A stretch of DNA of 54,501 bases, taken from assembly GCA_910587765.1 (NCBI GenBank), contig CAJUNR010000014.1, positions 43,252 to 97,752 of the forward strand. Direction: 5' to 3'. The position numbers and the translations under genes are program-made. Position 1 is the stretch's first letter. Every line of letters begins with the position of its first letter. Below the pieces are notes generated by a model. That model was given only the letters and a program-made list of their open reading frames with translations. It had not been told where the DNA came from and ran no database searches. Origin of the DNA: an uncultured Lachnospiraceae bacterium. Its GTDB lineage: Bacteria > Bacillota > Clostridia > Lachnospirales > Lachnospiraceae. This document shows positions 24,367 to 32,887 of the stretch, piece by piece.

Positions 24367-26787
24367 ATGAATACATCATTATCATGGATAAAAGCATATG
24401 TGCCGGAACTGGACGTAACCGCACAGGAGTTTACGGATGCCATGACGCTGTCCGGTTCCAAGGTGGAAGGCTTCACCAGGCTGGATGAGGACCTGGAGCA
24501 CATTATCATCGGACAGATTGAGAAGATCGAGCGCCATCCGGATGCGGACAAGCTGATCGTCTGTCAGGTTCGGATCGGAGAAGGGAAGACCGTTCAGATC
24601 GTGACGGGAGCTCCCAACGTAAAAGAAGGGGACAAAGTTCCGGTCGTCCTCGACGGCGGACGCGTGGCGGGCGGTCATGACGGCAAAATGACGCCGGGCG
24701 GAATTAAAATCAAAAAAGGAAAACTCAGGGGCATCGAATCCAACGGCATGATGTGCTCCATTGAAGAACTCGGTTCCAGCCGGGATCTCTATCCGGAAGC
24801 GCCGGAGATGGGAATCTATATTTTTCCGAAGGATGCGGTTGTGGGAGAGGACGCCGTCGAAGCGCTGGGACTGCATGACGTCGTGTTTGAATTTGAAATC
24901 ACATCCAACCGCGTCGACTGCTACAGCGTTCTCGGGCTGGCGAGAGAAGCGGCCGCTACCTTCCGTAAGGAGTACAGACCGCCGGCAGTGGAAGTAAAAG
25001 GAAGCGGGGACGATGTCCGCCGTTATATTGACGTAGAAGTAAAGGACAGCGAACTCTGTCCCAGATACTGCGCGCGGGTTGTGAAAAATATCAGGCTTGC
25101 GCCCTCGCCGGAATGGATGCAGAGGCGGCTGGCGTCCGTGGGTATCCGTCCCATCAACAATGTCGTGGACATTACCAATTATGTGATGGAAGAGTACGGT
25201 CAGCCCATGCACGCCTACGATCTGGACACGATCGCGGGTCATAAGATCATCGTCCGGCGTGCGCAGAAGGATGAGAAATTTGTGACGCTGGACGGACAGG
25301 AACGGACGATGGACGACACGGTGCTGATGATCTGCGACGGTGAGAAAGCGGTCGGTATGGCGGGAATCATGGGCGGTGAAAATTCCATGATCACGGATGA
25401 AGTGCATACGATGCTGTTTGAGGCGGCTTGCTTTGACGGAACCAATATCCGCCTTTCCAGTAAGAAGGTGGGGCTTCGTACGGAAGCCTCCGGCAAGTTT
25501 GAGAAAGGTCTGGATCCCAACAATGCCGAGGCGGCGATCAACCGGGCCTGTCAGTTGATCGAAGAGCTGGGAGCCGGCGAAGTGGTGGACGGCATCGTGG
25601 ACGTGTGCGCGGCCCGAAAAGAGCCGGTGCGGATTCCCTTTGAGCCGGAGCGCATCAACGCGCTTCTGGGCACGGAACTTTCCAAAGAGCAGATGCTCTC
25701 TTATTTCGGTCCGCTGGGTCTTCGGTATGAGGAGGAAACAAAGGAGCTGGTAATCCCCAGTTTCCGCCAGGATCTGCTCCGCACGGCGGACATCGCGGAG
25801 GAAGTGGCCCGTTTTTACGGATACGACAACATTCCCACCACTCTGCCCCGGGGAGAAGCGACGACAGGAAAGCTTCCGTTCTATCTGCGCGTGGAGGCCG
25901 TGGCGAGAGAGATCGCGGAATTTTGCGGTTTCTCCCAGGGGATGAATTACAGCTTTGAAAGCCCGAAAGTATTTGACCGGCTGCTGCTGCCGGAAGATGC
26001 AAAGGAGCGCCGGGCGGTGGTGATCTCCAACCCGCTGGGAGAAGATTTTTCCATTATGCGGACGATCTCTCTGAACGGAATGCTGAGTTCGCTTGCCACC
26101 AATTACAACCGCAGAAACAAGAATGTGCGTCTCTATGAACTGGGAAATATCTATCTTCCGAAAAGCCTTCCGCTCACGGAACTGCCGGAGGAGCGGATGC
26201 AGTTCACGCTGGGCATGTACGGAGACGGGGATTTTTTCACCATGAAAGGCGTGGTGGAAGAGTTCCTTGATAAAATCGGCATGCGCAAAAAAGAGACGTA
26301 CGATCCGCGGTCCGGCAGACCGTTTCTGCATCCGGGACGGCAGGCGGATATTCTCTACGACGGAGTGAAGATCGGCTATATGGGTGAGGTTCATCCGACC
26401 GTAGCGGCAACTTACGGCATCGGCGACCGTGCCTATGTGGCGGTGCTGGATATGCCGTCGGTTGTGGAAATGGCAACCTTTGACCGGAAATACGAAGGGA
26501 TCGCCCGTTTTCCGGCCGTGACAAGAGATATTTCCATGGTGCTGCCCAAGGAAGTGATGGTGGGACAGATCGAGGAGATTCTTGCCGTCCGCGGCGGAAA
26601 GATCCTGGAGAGTTATGAGCTGTTCGATGTCTATGAGGGCGAGCAGATCAAAGAGGGATACAAATCCGTCGCCTATTCCATCGTATTCCGTGCGAAAGAC
26701 AAGACGCTGGAGGAAGCGGAGATTTCGGCTGTGATGAAAAAAATTCTCAACGGCCTTCAGTCTCTGGGAGCGGAGCTGAGACAGTAA
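24367..26787 (+). CDS. pheT: phenylalanine-tRNA ligase beta subunit
   Basis: 806 residues from ATG 24367 (after AAAGGTAGAGAAT); the in-frame upstream extension starts in the intergenic region without a site. Domain order: N-terminal tRNA-binding OB fold (GQIEKIERHPDADKLIVCQV), B3/4 editing domain, B5 domain, core, and C-terminal anticodon-binding FDX-ACB domain (RFPAVTRDISMVLP...). Full length for a bacterial PheT. Its stop codon overlaps the queA start by one base. Confidence 0.97.
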   Translation: MNTSLSWIKAYVPELDVTAQEFTDAMTLSGSKVEGFTRLDEDLEHIIIGQIEKIERHPDADKLIVCQVRIGEGKTVQIVTGAPNVKEGDKVPVVLDGGRVAGGHDGKMTPGGIKIKKGKLRGIESNGMMCSIEELGSSRDLYPEAPEMGIYIFPKDAVVGEDAVEALGLHDVVFEFEITSNRVDCYSVLGLAREAAATFRKEYRPPAVEVKGSGDDVRRYIDVEVKDSELCPRYCARVVKNIRLAPSPEWMQRRLASVGIRPINNVVDITNYVMEEYGQPMHAYDLDTIAGHKIIVRRAQKDEKFVTLDGQERTMDDTVLMICDGEKAVGMAGIMGGENSMITDEVHTMLFEAACFDGTNIRLSSKKVGLRTEASGKFEKGLDPNNAEAAINRACQLIEELGAGEVVDGIVDVCAARKEPVRIPFEPERINALLGTELSKEQMLSYFGPLGLRYEEETKELVIPSFRQDLLRTADIAEEVARFYGYDNIPTTLPRGEATTGKLPFYLRVEAVAREIAEFCGFSQGMNYSFESPKVFDRLLLPEDAKERRAVVISNPLGEDFSIMRTISLNGMLSSLATNYNRRNKNVRLYELGNIYLPKSLPLTELPEERMQFTLGMYGDGDFFTMKGVVEEFLDKIGMRKKETYDPRSGRPFLHPGRQADILYDGVKIGYMGEVHPTVAATYGIGDRAYVAVLDMPSVVEMATFDRKYEGIARFPAVTRDISMVLPKEVMVGQIEEILAVRGGKILESYELFDVYEGEQIKEGYKSVAYSIVFRAKDKTLEEAEISAVMKKILNGLQSLGAELRQ

Positions 26788-27818
26788 TGGCGATGAATCT
26801 GCATGATTTTTACTATCATCTGCCTCAGGATCTGATTGCCCAGGACCCGCTTGCGGACCGGTCGGCATCGAGGCTTCTGCTGTTGGATCGAAAAACCGGA
26901 GAGACCAGGCACAGCGTCTTTCGGGAGATCGTGGATTTTCTGCGGCCCGGAGACTGCCTGGTTCTGAACGATACGAAGGTGATTCCCGCCCGTCTGATCG
27001 GAAGCAAGATCGGTACGGATGCGAAGATCGAGGTTCTGCTCCTGAAACGCAGAGAAGAACGCGTGTGGGAGACGCTGGTGAAACCGGGCAGGAAAGCAAG
27101 GCCCGGGGCGAAGATCCGCTTCGGCGAAGGACTCCTTGAAGGGGAAGTACTCGACGTGGTGGAAGACGGCAACCGTCTGATCCGGTTTTCCTATGATGGC
27201 ATTTTTGAAGAAATTCTGGACCGGCTGGGGCAGATGCCGCTTCCGCCTTACATCACGCATCAACTGGCGGATAAGAACCGTTATCAGACGGTTTATGCAA
27301 AACATGACGGTTCCGCGGCGGCACCGACGGCCGGTCTTCATTTTACACAGGAACTTCTGGAAGAAATCCGTGAAAAAGGAGTGCGGATAGCCCACGTGAC
27401 CCTTCATGTGGGGCTGGGAACGTTTCGTCCGGTAAAGGTGGAACATATTGAAGAACATCATATGCACTCGGAATATTACAGGGTGGAAGAGGAAGAAGCC
27501 CGGCTGGTCAATGAGACAAAGGCGCAGGGCGGAAGGGTCATTGCCGTAGGCACCACCAGCTGCAGAACCCTCGAATCAGCCGCGGGGGCGGACGGGATCC
27601 TGAGAGCCGGGAGCGGGTGGACGGACATCTTTATCTATCCGGGGTATGAGTTCCGGGTGATCGACGGCCTGATCACGAATTTTCATCTGCCGGAATCCAC
27701 GCTTCTGATGCTGGTGTCGGCGTTTGCGGGCCGGGAGAGCATTATGGCCGCTTATGAGGAGGCAGTGAGAGAGCGGTACCGATTTTTCAGTTTTGGCGAT
27801 GCAATGCTCGTGGTGTGA
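26787..27818 (+). CDS. queA: S-adenosylmethionine:tRNA ribosyltransferase-isomerase
   Basis: 343 residues; ATG 26787 overlaps the pheT stop by one base (an in-frame ATG at 26793 is also possible). Family landmarks: YYHLPQDLIAQDPLADRSASRLL at the N-terminus, AAPTAGLHFTQELL and the C-terminal LITNFHLPESTLLMLVSAFAG. It transfers the ribosyl moiety of SAM to make epoxyqueuosine in the wobble position of tRNAs. The coupling to pheT is translational only; no functional link is implied beyond tRNA biology. Confidence 0.97.
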   Translation: MAMNLHDFYYHLPQDLIAQDPLADRSASRLLLLDRKTGETRHSVFREIVDFLRPGDCLVLNDTKVIPARLIGSKIGTDAKIEVLLLKRREERVWETLVKPGRKARPGAKIRFGEGLLEGEVLDVVEDGNRLIRFSYDGIFEEILDRLGQMPLPPYITHQLADKNRYQTVYAKHDGSAAAPTAGLHFTQELLEEIREKGVRIAHVTLHVGLGTFRPVKVEHIEEHHMHSEYYRVEEEEARLVNETKAQGGRVIAVGTTSCRTLESAAGADGILRAGSGWTDIFIYPGYEFRVIDGLITNFHLPESTLLMLVSAFAGRESIMAAYEEAVRERYRFFSFGDAMLVV

Positions 27819-27837
27819 GTAAAAAATATTGTTGAGG

Positions 27838-27882
27838 AAAAGCCCGCGAAGGCGCAGGAATACTGGGGTTTCGCGGGTTTTT
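27838..27882 (+). terminator. intrinsic terminator after queA
   Basis: AAAGCCCGCGAA pairs with TTCGCGGGTTTT across a ~19-nt loop; a T-run follows. The downstream sequence turns AT-rich at the AbiE island. Confidence 0.8.
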
Positions 27883-27961
27883 GGCACCAGTTTTTTGTTT
27901 TTTAAATTTAATCATATCCATCCCCTGATCATTCATAATTGAATAGAACTTACAAAACAAA

Positions 27962-28786
27962 TCAATGAATCAGCTTTTGGAGTTCAGCTAAAATGTCTTC
28001 ATAAGATATATTTTCTGCATAGGCAAACTGCTTGCGGTACTTGTCCCACATCACCCGAAGTTCTTTGCTCTCTGATATATTCTTTAGGATTAGATCAAAA
28101 TTTGAAATTTGCTTCGCTGTACCACGATGCTCTGCAGTAGCCTGCAACGCTTCTTTGAAAATACTTTTATCAAATTTCTGTGTGGTAGCAAGAATATAGG
28201 CATCATAGAAATCTCTGGGTCGGGTGTTAAATACGGTTCTGCGAAGAATGGTTTCTACCTTTTCTGCCAAAACGGTTTCGATGTTGTATGCCCAAAGTCT
28301 AAAGGACTTATCCACGTCGAAAATTTCATGAAAAGTAAATTCTACTGCCTGTGGGGTTATGGCGTCCCCTGTAGAAACATCAATGGAGAGAGGAGTCAGA
28401 AGGGTATTATATTTTGCTTTTATCATAACCCGATAACCGCCATAGATATCGTCCTCTCTTATAGGAACAATATTGCTAATCTCGAAGATAACCTCGTCAT
28501 CGCAGGGAATATCGCATATTTCAGCCAATGCAGTTTTTATTCTTTCGGGAATTAGTGGAAAATTTTTAAGCGTGGTATCAAGATCCATAGTGGCCCTGTT
28601 ATCCAGACCTACAATAGCAGCAACCAGCATACCGCCTTTCAGAACAAACTTATCTTTATATTCTGATTTGGCGAGACGGACCAGCAGGCGTTCAAACATA
28701 TAGTTTTGCAGAATTACCTGAGCCGGAAGGTTCTTCTGCTTTGCGATGTTTCTTATTTTAGCTTTTAAACTCATAGCGTTGCTCAT
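27962..28786 (-). CDS. abiEii: AbiEii/AbiGii family nucleotidyltransferase toxin
   Basis: 274 residues on the minus strand. The nucleotidyltransferase (DNA polymerase beta-like) core has FVLKGGMLVAAIVG at 47-60, followed by RATMDLD (64-70), the acidic pair expected for catalysis, and the later KYNTLLTPLSIDVSTGD. AbiEii is the toxin of the AbiE abortive-infection/type IV toxin-antitoxin family; related MenT toxins add nucleotides to tRNA 3' ends. Its start overlaps the AbiEi stop by 4 bp (ATGA). Base composition is clearly AT-richer than the flanking core genes. Confidence 0.92.
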   Translation of the reverse strand: MSNAMSLKAKIRNIAKQKNLPAQVILQNYMFERLLVRLAKSEYKDKFVLKGGMLVAAIVGLDNRATMDLDTTLKNFPLIPERIKTALAEICDIPCDDEVIFEISNIVPIREDDIYGGYRVMIKAKYNTLLTPLSIDVSTGDAITPQAVEFTFHEIFDVDKSFRLWAYNIETVLAEKVETILRRTVFNTRPRDFYDAYILATTQKFDKSIFKEALQATAEHRGTAKQISNFDLILKNISESKELRVMWDKYRKQFAYAENISYEDILAELQKLIH

Positions 28787-29376
28787 AAAAGTACCGCCAG
28801 ATATTTTCTTACAATTCCGGCTATTCTCATGTCCGTAGCATAAGTGTTCAGCTTGTTTAAATCCTTTTTGGAACTTGCGGCATACATTTTGAGTGCGGCA
28901 AGAAATGTTTCGTTTCCGACTTTATTTCTGCTCCTGACAATATCGCAAATCGTTCGCTCTAAGTCATAACCAGTGACTTTATTTCCAGAAGGAGTGGTAA
29001 GCGTTGTTTTACCGAGACCAAACAGTTCAGGCTTGATATAATATATTTTACATTCTTCCTGTATCGCCTTTGAGGGGGCTTTTCCAGAAGGCGTGGTAAT
29101 TGTATGCTCAAACGGAGTGCGATCCGAAATTCCGTGTAAAAACAGTGCTGTTTCGTGAGAGAAGACGAATAGATTGGATCGCATGCTGATGGATAACAAT
29201 TCGTCCTGCATATCATCGTTGAAGACGTACTGACCCCGGGCAATGCGCTGAATTTTATTGTCCAGACATAATTTGGATAATATTGCTCTTGCAATGCCTT
29301 GCTCCGCCGCCATTTTGTTGTTTATAATACCACCATTGTTTTTGGCTATTATTTTCAATCGGCTAAGATAGTCCAT
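28783..29376 (-). CDS. abiEi: AbiEi-type antitoxin, transcriptional regulator
   Basis: 197 residues, start after GAGGTGTACAA. N-terminal winged helix (LKIIAKNNGGIINNKMAAEQGIARAILSKL...) and the AbiEi C-terminal region with YVFNDDMQDELL, FSHETALFLHGISDRTPFEHTITTPSG, and YDLERTICDIVRSRNK. AbiEi neutralises AbiEii and represses its own promoter. The promoter upstream has a matching inverted repeat over the -10 box. Confidence 0.92.
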   Translation of the reverse strand: MDYLSRLKIIAKNNGGIINNKMAAEQGIARAILSKLCLDNKIQRIARGQYVFNDDMQDELLSISMRSNLFVFSHETALFLHGISDRTPFEHTITTPSGKAPSKAIQEECKIYYIKPELFGLGKTTLTTPSGNKVTGYDLERTICDIVRSRNKVGNETFLAALKMYAASSKKDLNKLNTYATDMRIAGIVRKYLAVLL

Positions 29377-29395
29377 TTGTACACCTCATTTGCAC

Positions 29396-29436
29396 CAATA
29401 TAATAATATTGTACTTAGAATTATGATTTTTGTCAA
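29396..29436 (-). promoter_or_regulatory. promoter and candidate operator of abiEi-abiEii
   Basis: On the minus strand: TTGACA (29436-29431), 17-bp spacer, TACAAT (29413-29408). An inverted repeat CAATAT-4-ATATTG (29396-29411) covers the -10 region and is a likely AbiEi binding site. Confidence 0.75.
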
Positions 29437-29503
29437 CAAGATGTGTTTGATAAATTTTTTTATAGCAATCCAAAATAATACCGCACTTACTTGACAAATA
29501 GAT

Positions 29504-29635
29504 ATGGTCTGCTGGATTCTGCTGAAATTTATTGATGAGGATGCGGCAATGCCGGATGAAGTGGAAGTAATCAGGGAAGCCAGACAGGAAATTGAGAGAG
29601 GAGAGCTGTTTTCTCACGAGGAAGTGTGGACGTAA
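29504..29635 (+). pseudogene. antitoxin-like C-terminal remnant
   Basis: An ORF of 43 codons (MVCWILLKFIDEDAAMPDEVEVI..., ending SHEEVWT) with no ribosome site. The end, an acidic helix followed by a short EVW-type tail, is typical of the toxin-binding tails of RelB-like antitoxins, so this is probably the 3' remnant of such a gene. It lies beside the AbiE pair; a toxin partner is not seen. Family assignment is weak. Confidence 0.4.
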
Positions 29636-29685
29636 AACAATACAAGGAAACAAGGAAAAACAAAGGCGATACGATATTCATCCAA

Positions 29686-29713
29686 CGACTGCGGCCTTAA
29701 AAGCCGCAGTCGT
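29686..29713 (-). terminator. hairpin at the end of udk
   Basis: CGACTGCGGC pairs with GCCGCAGTCG around the udk stop codon. On the minus strand no T-run follows, so it is a stem-loop but not a classical terminator. Confidence 0.4.
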
Positions 29714-30323
29714 CTTCCTCCAGCATCATCCGGATTCTGGCGCGGACGATGTCAAAGGCGACATTGTTCATACCGCTGTTGATCACGATATCCGCCAGGG
29801 CGCGGGTGGGTTCGACATAGAGATAGTGCATCGGCTTGACGGTGGTCAGATACTGCTCTACGATGTTGTCGATATCCCGCCCGCGCTCTTTGACGTCGCG
29901 CACAATCCGACGGAGGATACGTTCATCGGCGTCCGCTTCCACATAAATCTTGATATCCAGAAGATCGCGGATCCGCTTGTCGGCCAGCAGCAGGATTCCT
30001 TCTACGATGATGATTTTCCGCGGTTCGATTTTGAGAATCTGGTCCGAACGGTTGTGCTGGCTGTAATCGTAGACCGGACACTCGATGCTTCTGCCGTCCT
30101 TCAGCATGCGCAGATGCTCAAGCAGAAGCTGCGTCTCAAGGGAATCCGGATGGTCATAGTTGACTTTTTTGCGGTCTTCAAACGGAACTACATCCTGTCT
30201 GCGGTAGTAATTGTCATGATAGATGACGGCGACGTCTTTCTGAAATTCTTCTTTCAGGCGTCTGGTAAACGTGGATTTTCCGGAGCCGGTTCCGCCGGCG
30301 ATTCCGATAATAATACAATTCAT
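29697..30323 (-). CDS. udk: uridine kinase
   Basis: 208 residues, start after AAAGGGGAAGATT. P-loop GGTGSGKST at 10-18, then IYHDNYYRR and the uridine-binding DHPDSLE; the C-terminus carries YLTTVKPMHYLYVEPTRALADIVI. It phosphorylates uridine and cytidine in pyrimidine salvage. Last gene of the minus-strand tyrA-aroA-udk operon, 24 bp after aroA; the metabolic link to aromatic synthesis is not obvious. Confidence 0.95.
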   Translation of the reverse strand: MNCIIIGIAGGTGSGKSTFTRRLKEEFQKDVAVIYHDNYYRRQDVVPFEDRKKVNYDHPDSLETQLLLEHLRMLKDGRSIECPVYDYSQHNRSDQILKIEPRKIIIVEGILLLADKRIRDLLDIKIYVEADADERILRRIVRDVKERGRDIDNIVEQYLTTVKPMHYLYVEPTRALADIVINSGMNNVAFDIVRARIRMMLEEDDCGF

Positions 30324-30347
30324 AATCTTCCCCTTTCGATTATTTTA

Positions 30348-31628
30348 CTACGACTTCTGCAGTTTTTCCAGATCTTTGTAGAAATCCGGGTAACTGATGC
30401 GCACGCAGTCCGCGCCTCGGATCCCGGTTTCCCCGTCCGCGCCGAGAGCGGCGACGGCGAAAGTCATGGCGATGCGGTGGTCCAGACAGCTGTCGATCAC
30501 CGTTCCGCGGAGCGGATGGTCGCCCTCGATGATCATACCGTCCTCCGTGGCAGTGACGCAGGCGCCCATGGCGCGCAGGTTGTTCACCATGACGTCAATG
30601 CGGTTGGATTCTTTTACCTTCAGTTCCTGGGCGTCTTTGATGACGGTGGTGCCCTTTGCGTAACAGGCCAGGGCGGCTACGAGCGGCAGCTCATCGATCA
30701 GGGTGGGAATGACGGCTCCTTCCACCACGGCGCCGTGAAGCGTGCTGTGTCGTACAAGAAGATCAGCGGTCGGTTCTCCGTTCCCATGGTTTTCATTCAG
30801 AAGCGTGATGTCCGCGCCCATCGCCCGGCACACCTTCAGGATGCCGTCTCTGGTAGGATTGATGCCCACATGGCAGATCCGTATCTCGGAATCCGGAACG
30901 ATCAGTCCGGCGGCGATGAAAGCGGCGGCCGAGGAGATGTCCCCGGGCACCCGGATTTCCTGCGCGTGAAGTTCGGCTCCGGGATAGATCGTCGCGGTCG
31001 TCCCCTCGCTGACGACGGAGGCGCCGAAATGCCGCAGCATGATTTCCGAATGATTCCGCGAAAGAAAGGGTTCCGTCACGCTGGTGGGACCGTCCGCGTA
31101 GAGGCCGGCCAGCAGGAGACAGGATTTCACCTGAGCGGATGCCACCGCGGAACGGTAATGAATGCCGTGCAGGCAGCTTCCGTGGATCCGCAGGGGGGCG
31201 CAGCCGTTCTGTAGCAGACATTCGATCTGTGCGCCCATCTGGGAGAGCGGTTCGGTGATCCGTTTCATCGGACGCGACTGAAGGGAGGCGTCGCCGTTTA
31301 ATTCCGAGACAAAATTCTGTCCGGCCAAAATTCCGCAGATCAGTCTTGCGGTCGTTCCGCTGTTGCCGACATCGAGCATGCCGTCCGGCGCGCGGAGGCC
31401 GTAAAGCCCTCTGCCGTGAATCCGGATTTCCTCCGGAGTGTCTTCAATGCGGACGCCGAGCCTGCGGAAACAGTCGATTGTGGAGAGACAGTCCGCTCCG
31501 CGCAGAAAATTCGTCACGCGGGTCGTTCCCTGGGAAAGCGCGCCGAACATAATGCTGCGGTGGGAGATGCTTTTGTCGCCCGGTACGGTGACGGTCCCTC
31601 TGAGTGCGTTTGCTCTGGTAAATTTCAT
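30348..31628 (-). CDS. aroA: 3-phosphoshikimate 1-carboxyvinyltransferase (EPSP synthase)
   Basis: 426 residues, start after GAAGGAGGAATCCGT. Motifs: PGDKSISHRS (residues 17-26), DVGNSGTTARLICG, and the C-terminal LDHRIAMTFAVAALGADGE. It makes EPSP from shikimate-3-phosphate and PEP in the shikimate pathway. It lies 13 bp downstream of tyrA in the same operon. Confidence 0.97.
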   Translation of the reverse strand: MKFTRANALRGTVTVPGDKSISHRSIMFGALSQGTTRVTNFLRGADCLSTIDCFRRLGVRIEDTPEEIRIHGRGLYGLRAPDGMLDVGNSGTTARLICGILAGQNFVSELNGDASLQSRPMKRITEPLSQMGAQIECLLQNGCAPLRIHGSCLHGIHYRSAVASAQVKSCLLLAGLYADGPTSVTEPFLSRNHSEIMLRHFGASVVSEGTTATIYPGAELHAQEIRVPGDISSAAAFIAAGLIVPDSEIRICHVGINPTRDGILKVCRAMGADITLLNENHGNGEPTADLLVRHSTLHGAVVEGAVIPTLIDELPLVAALACYAKGTTVIKDAQELKVKESNRIDVMVNNLRAMGACVTATEDGMIIEGDHPLRGTVIDSCLDHRIAMTFAVAALGADGETGIRGADCVRISYPDFYKDLEKLQKS

Positions 31629-31641
31629 ACGGATTCCTCCT

Positions 31642-32730
31642 TCAGCGTTCGTAGATGACGTAACGGTATTTTCGAAGAATGTCCGCGGCCTGTTTCATGG
31701 AAAGCTCATCGTAAAATTCAATCCGCAGAACCGCTTCGATAAATTCCCGGCTGTGGACAATGCCGATATTTTTCAGGTTGATCTGGTTGCTGGCGAGGAT
31801 CGTGGCCAGGGTGGCGATTCCGCCGGCTTCATCCACCATATCGCAGTAGATTTCATAAATGCGCTCGATGGGACCGCTGCCTTTAGCCGGCAGACTGTTG
31901 CGGTAATCCCTGGAAGCCTCGAACAGGCGGTGGACGGCGCCTGACTCTGCGCGGTCGAGCTGCTGCCGGATCCGGGTCAGGGAGCGGATATAGTCGTTTA
32001 ATATGGAAGAAATGTTTTCCCGGTTTGCCATGCAGATCTGCTCCCACATTTCGGGAGAAGAGGAAGCGATCCTCGTGATGTCCTTGAAACCGCCGGCGGC
32101 GATCAGACGCATGACGCCGTCTTCGGTGTCGGAGTCCCGCACCAGATTTACAAGGGAGGAGGCGATGATATGGGGCAGATGGCTGACGCCCGCGGTGACA
32201 TAATCGTGCGTCCGGCAGTCCAGCACAAGCGGCAGCGCCTTTAGGGATGCGATAAAGTCGCGGCAGCGCCCGACGGCGTCTTCGGGAACCTGGGAACCGG
32301 GGGTGAGAACATAGTAGGCGTTCTCGATCAGGATGCGTCTGGCGTGTGCGTAGCCGGTCTTTTCCGAGCCTGCCATGGGATGGCCGCCGATGAAATTTGC
32401 TTCCATCTGCAATTCCGCTATCCGGGCATGGATATCGGACTTGGTGCTGCCGACGTCGGTGATGATGCAGGAGGGACGGATGATGGGCTTGAGTGTCCGG
32501 AGATATTCCGCGTTGCAGGCGACCGGAGCGCAGAGGAACAAATAGTCGCAGTCGGCAAAATCTTCGTTTACCGCATCCGGGATCCGGTTGACGACGCCCT
32601 CTTTTACGGCCTGTTCCACCGAAGCGCGCGTGCGGGAGAAGGCAATGATCTCTGTTTCAGGGTAAAAATGACGGACGGCCTTGGCGATGGAACCGCCGAT
32701 CAGCCCGAGTCCGATAAAACCGATTTTCAT
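31642..32730 (-). CDS. tyrA: prephenate dehydrogenase with C-terminal ACT domain
   Basis: 362 residues, start after AAAGGAGACATCCC. The N-terminal NAD-binding fold has GLGLIGGS at 7-14; the prephenate dehydrogenase core has GGHPMAGSEKTGYAHA and AGVSHLPHIIASSLVN. The last ~70 residues (IYCDMVDEAGGIATLATILAS...) form an ACT domain, so allosteric control, probably by tyrosine, is likely. It converts prephenate to 4-hydroxyphenylpyruvate. First gene of tyrA-aroA-udk. Confidence 0.95.
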   Translation of the reverse strand: MKIGFIGLGLIGGSIAKAVRHFYPETEIIAFSRTRASVEQAVKEGVVNRIPDAVNEDFADCDYLFLCAPVACNAEYLRTLKPIIRPSCIITDVGSTKSDIHARIAELQMEANFIGGHPMAGSEKTGYAHARRILIENAYYVLTPGSQVPEDAVGRCRDFIASLKALPLVLDCRTHDYVTAGVSHLPHIIASSLVNLVRDSDTEDGVMRLIAAGGFKDITRIASSSPEMWEQICMANRENISSILNDYIRSLTRIRQQLDRAESGAVHRLFEASRDYRNSLPAKGSGPIERIYEIYCDMVDEAGGIATLATILASNQINLKNIGIVHSREFIEAVLRIEFYDELSMKQAADILRKYRYVIYER

Positions 32731-32750
32731 GGGATGTCTCCTTTAGTACG

Positions 32751-32767
32751 TTAATGCATTAAGTATA
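32751..32767 (-). promoter_or_regulatory. -10 box and palindrome of the tyrA operon
   Basis: On the minus strand a TATACT -10 box (32767-32762) is immediately followed by a perfect palindrome TTAATGCATTAA (32751-32762), covering the expected transcription start, 20-30 bp before tyrA. The -35 is weak (TTCCCA). This is the arrangement of a repressor operator, regulator unknown. Confidence 0.5.
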
Positions 32768-32887
32768 GCATGATTTTCCGAAAATGGGAAGAGAGTGTTC
32801 GGATATTGAGGAAAAGGAGGTGGCGGATCTGCCGGAGGCGTGATACAATGGAGGCAGATTTTCAGGAAGGACAGGGGATCAGAAGCG

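Noticed and set aside
24382..27099. 905-codon ORF on the minus strand, opposite pheT and queA
   Set aside because: It is a mirror of GC-rich codon use in pheT and queA; no ribosome site and no recognisable protein.
29592..31214. 540-codon plus-strand ORF opposite udk and aroA
   Set aside because: udk and aroA are unmistakable on the minus strand; this is their shadow.
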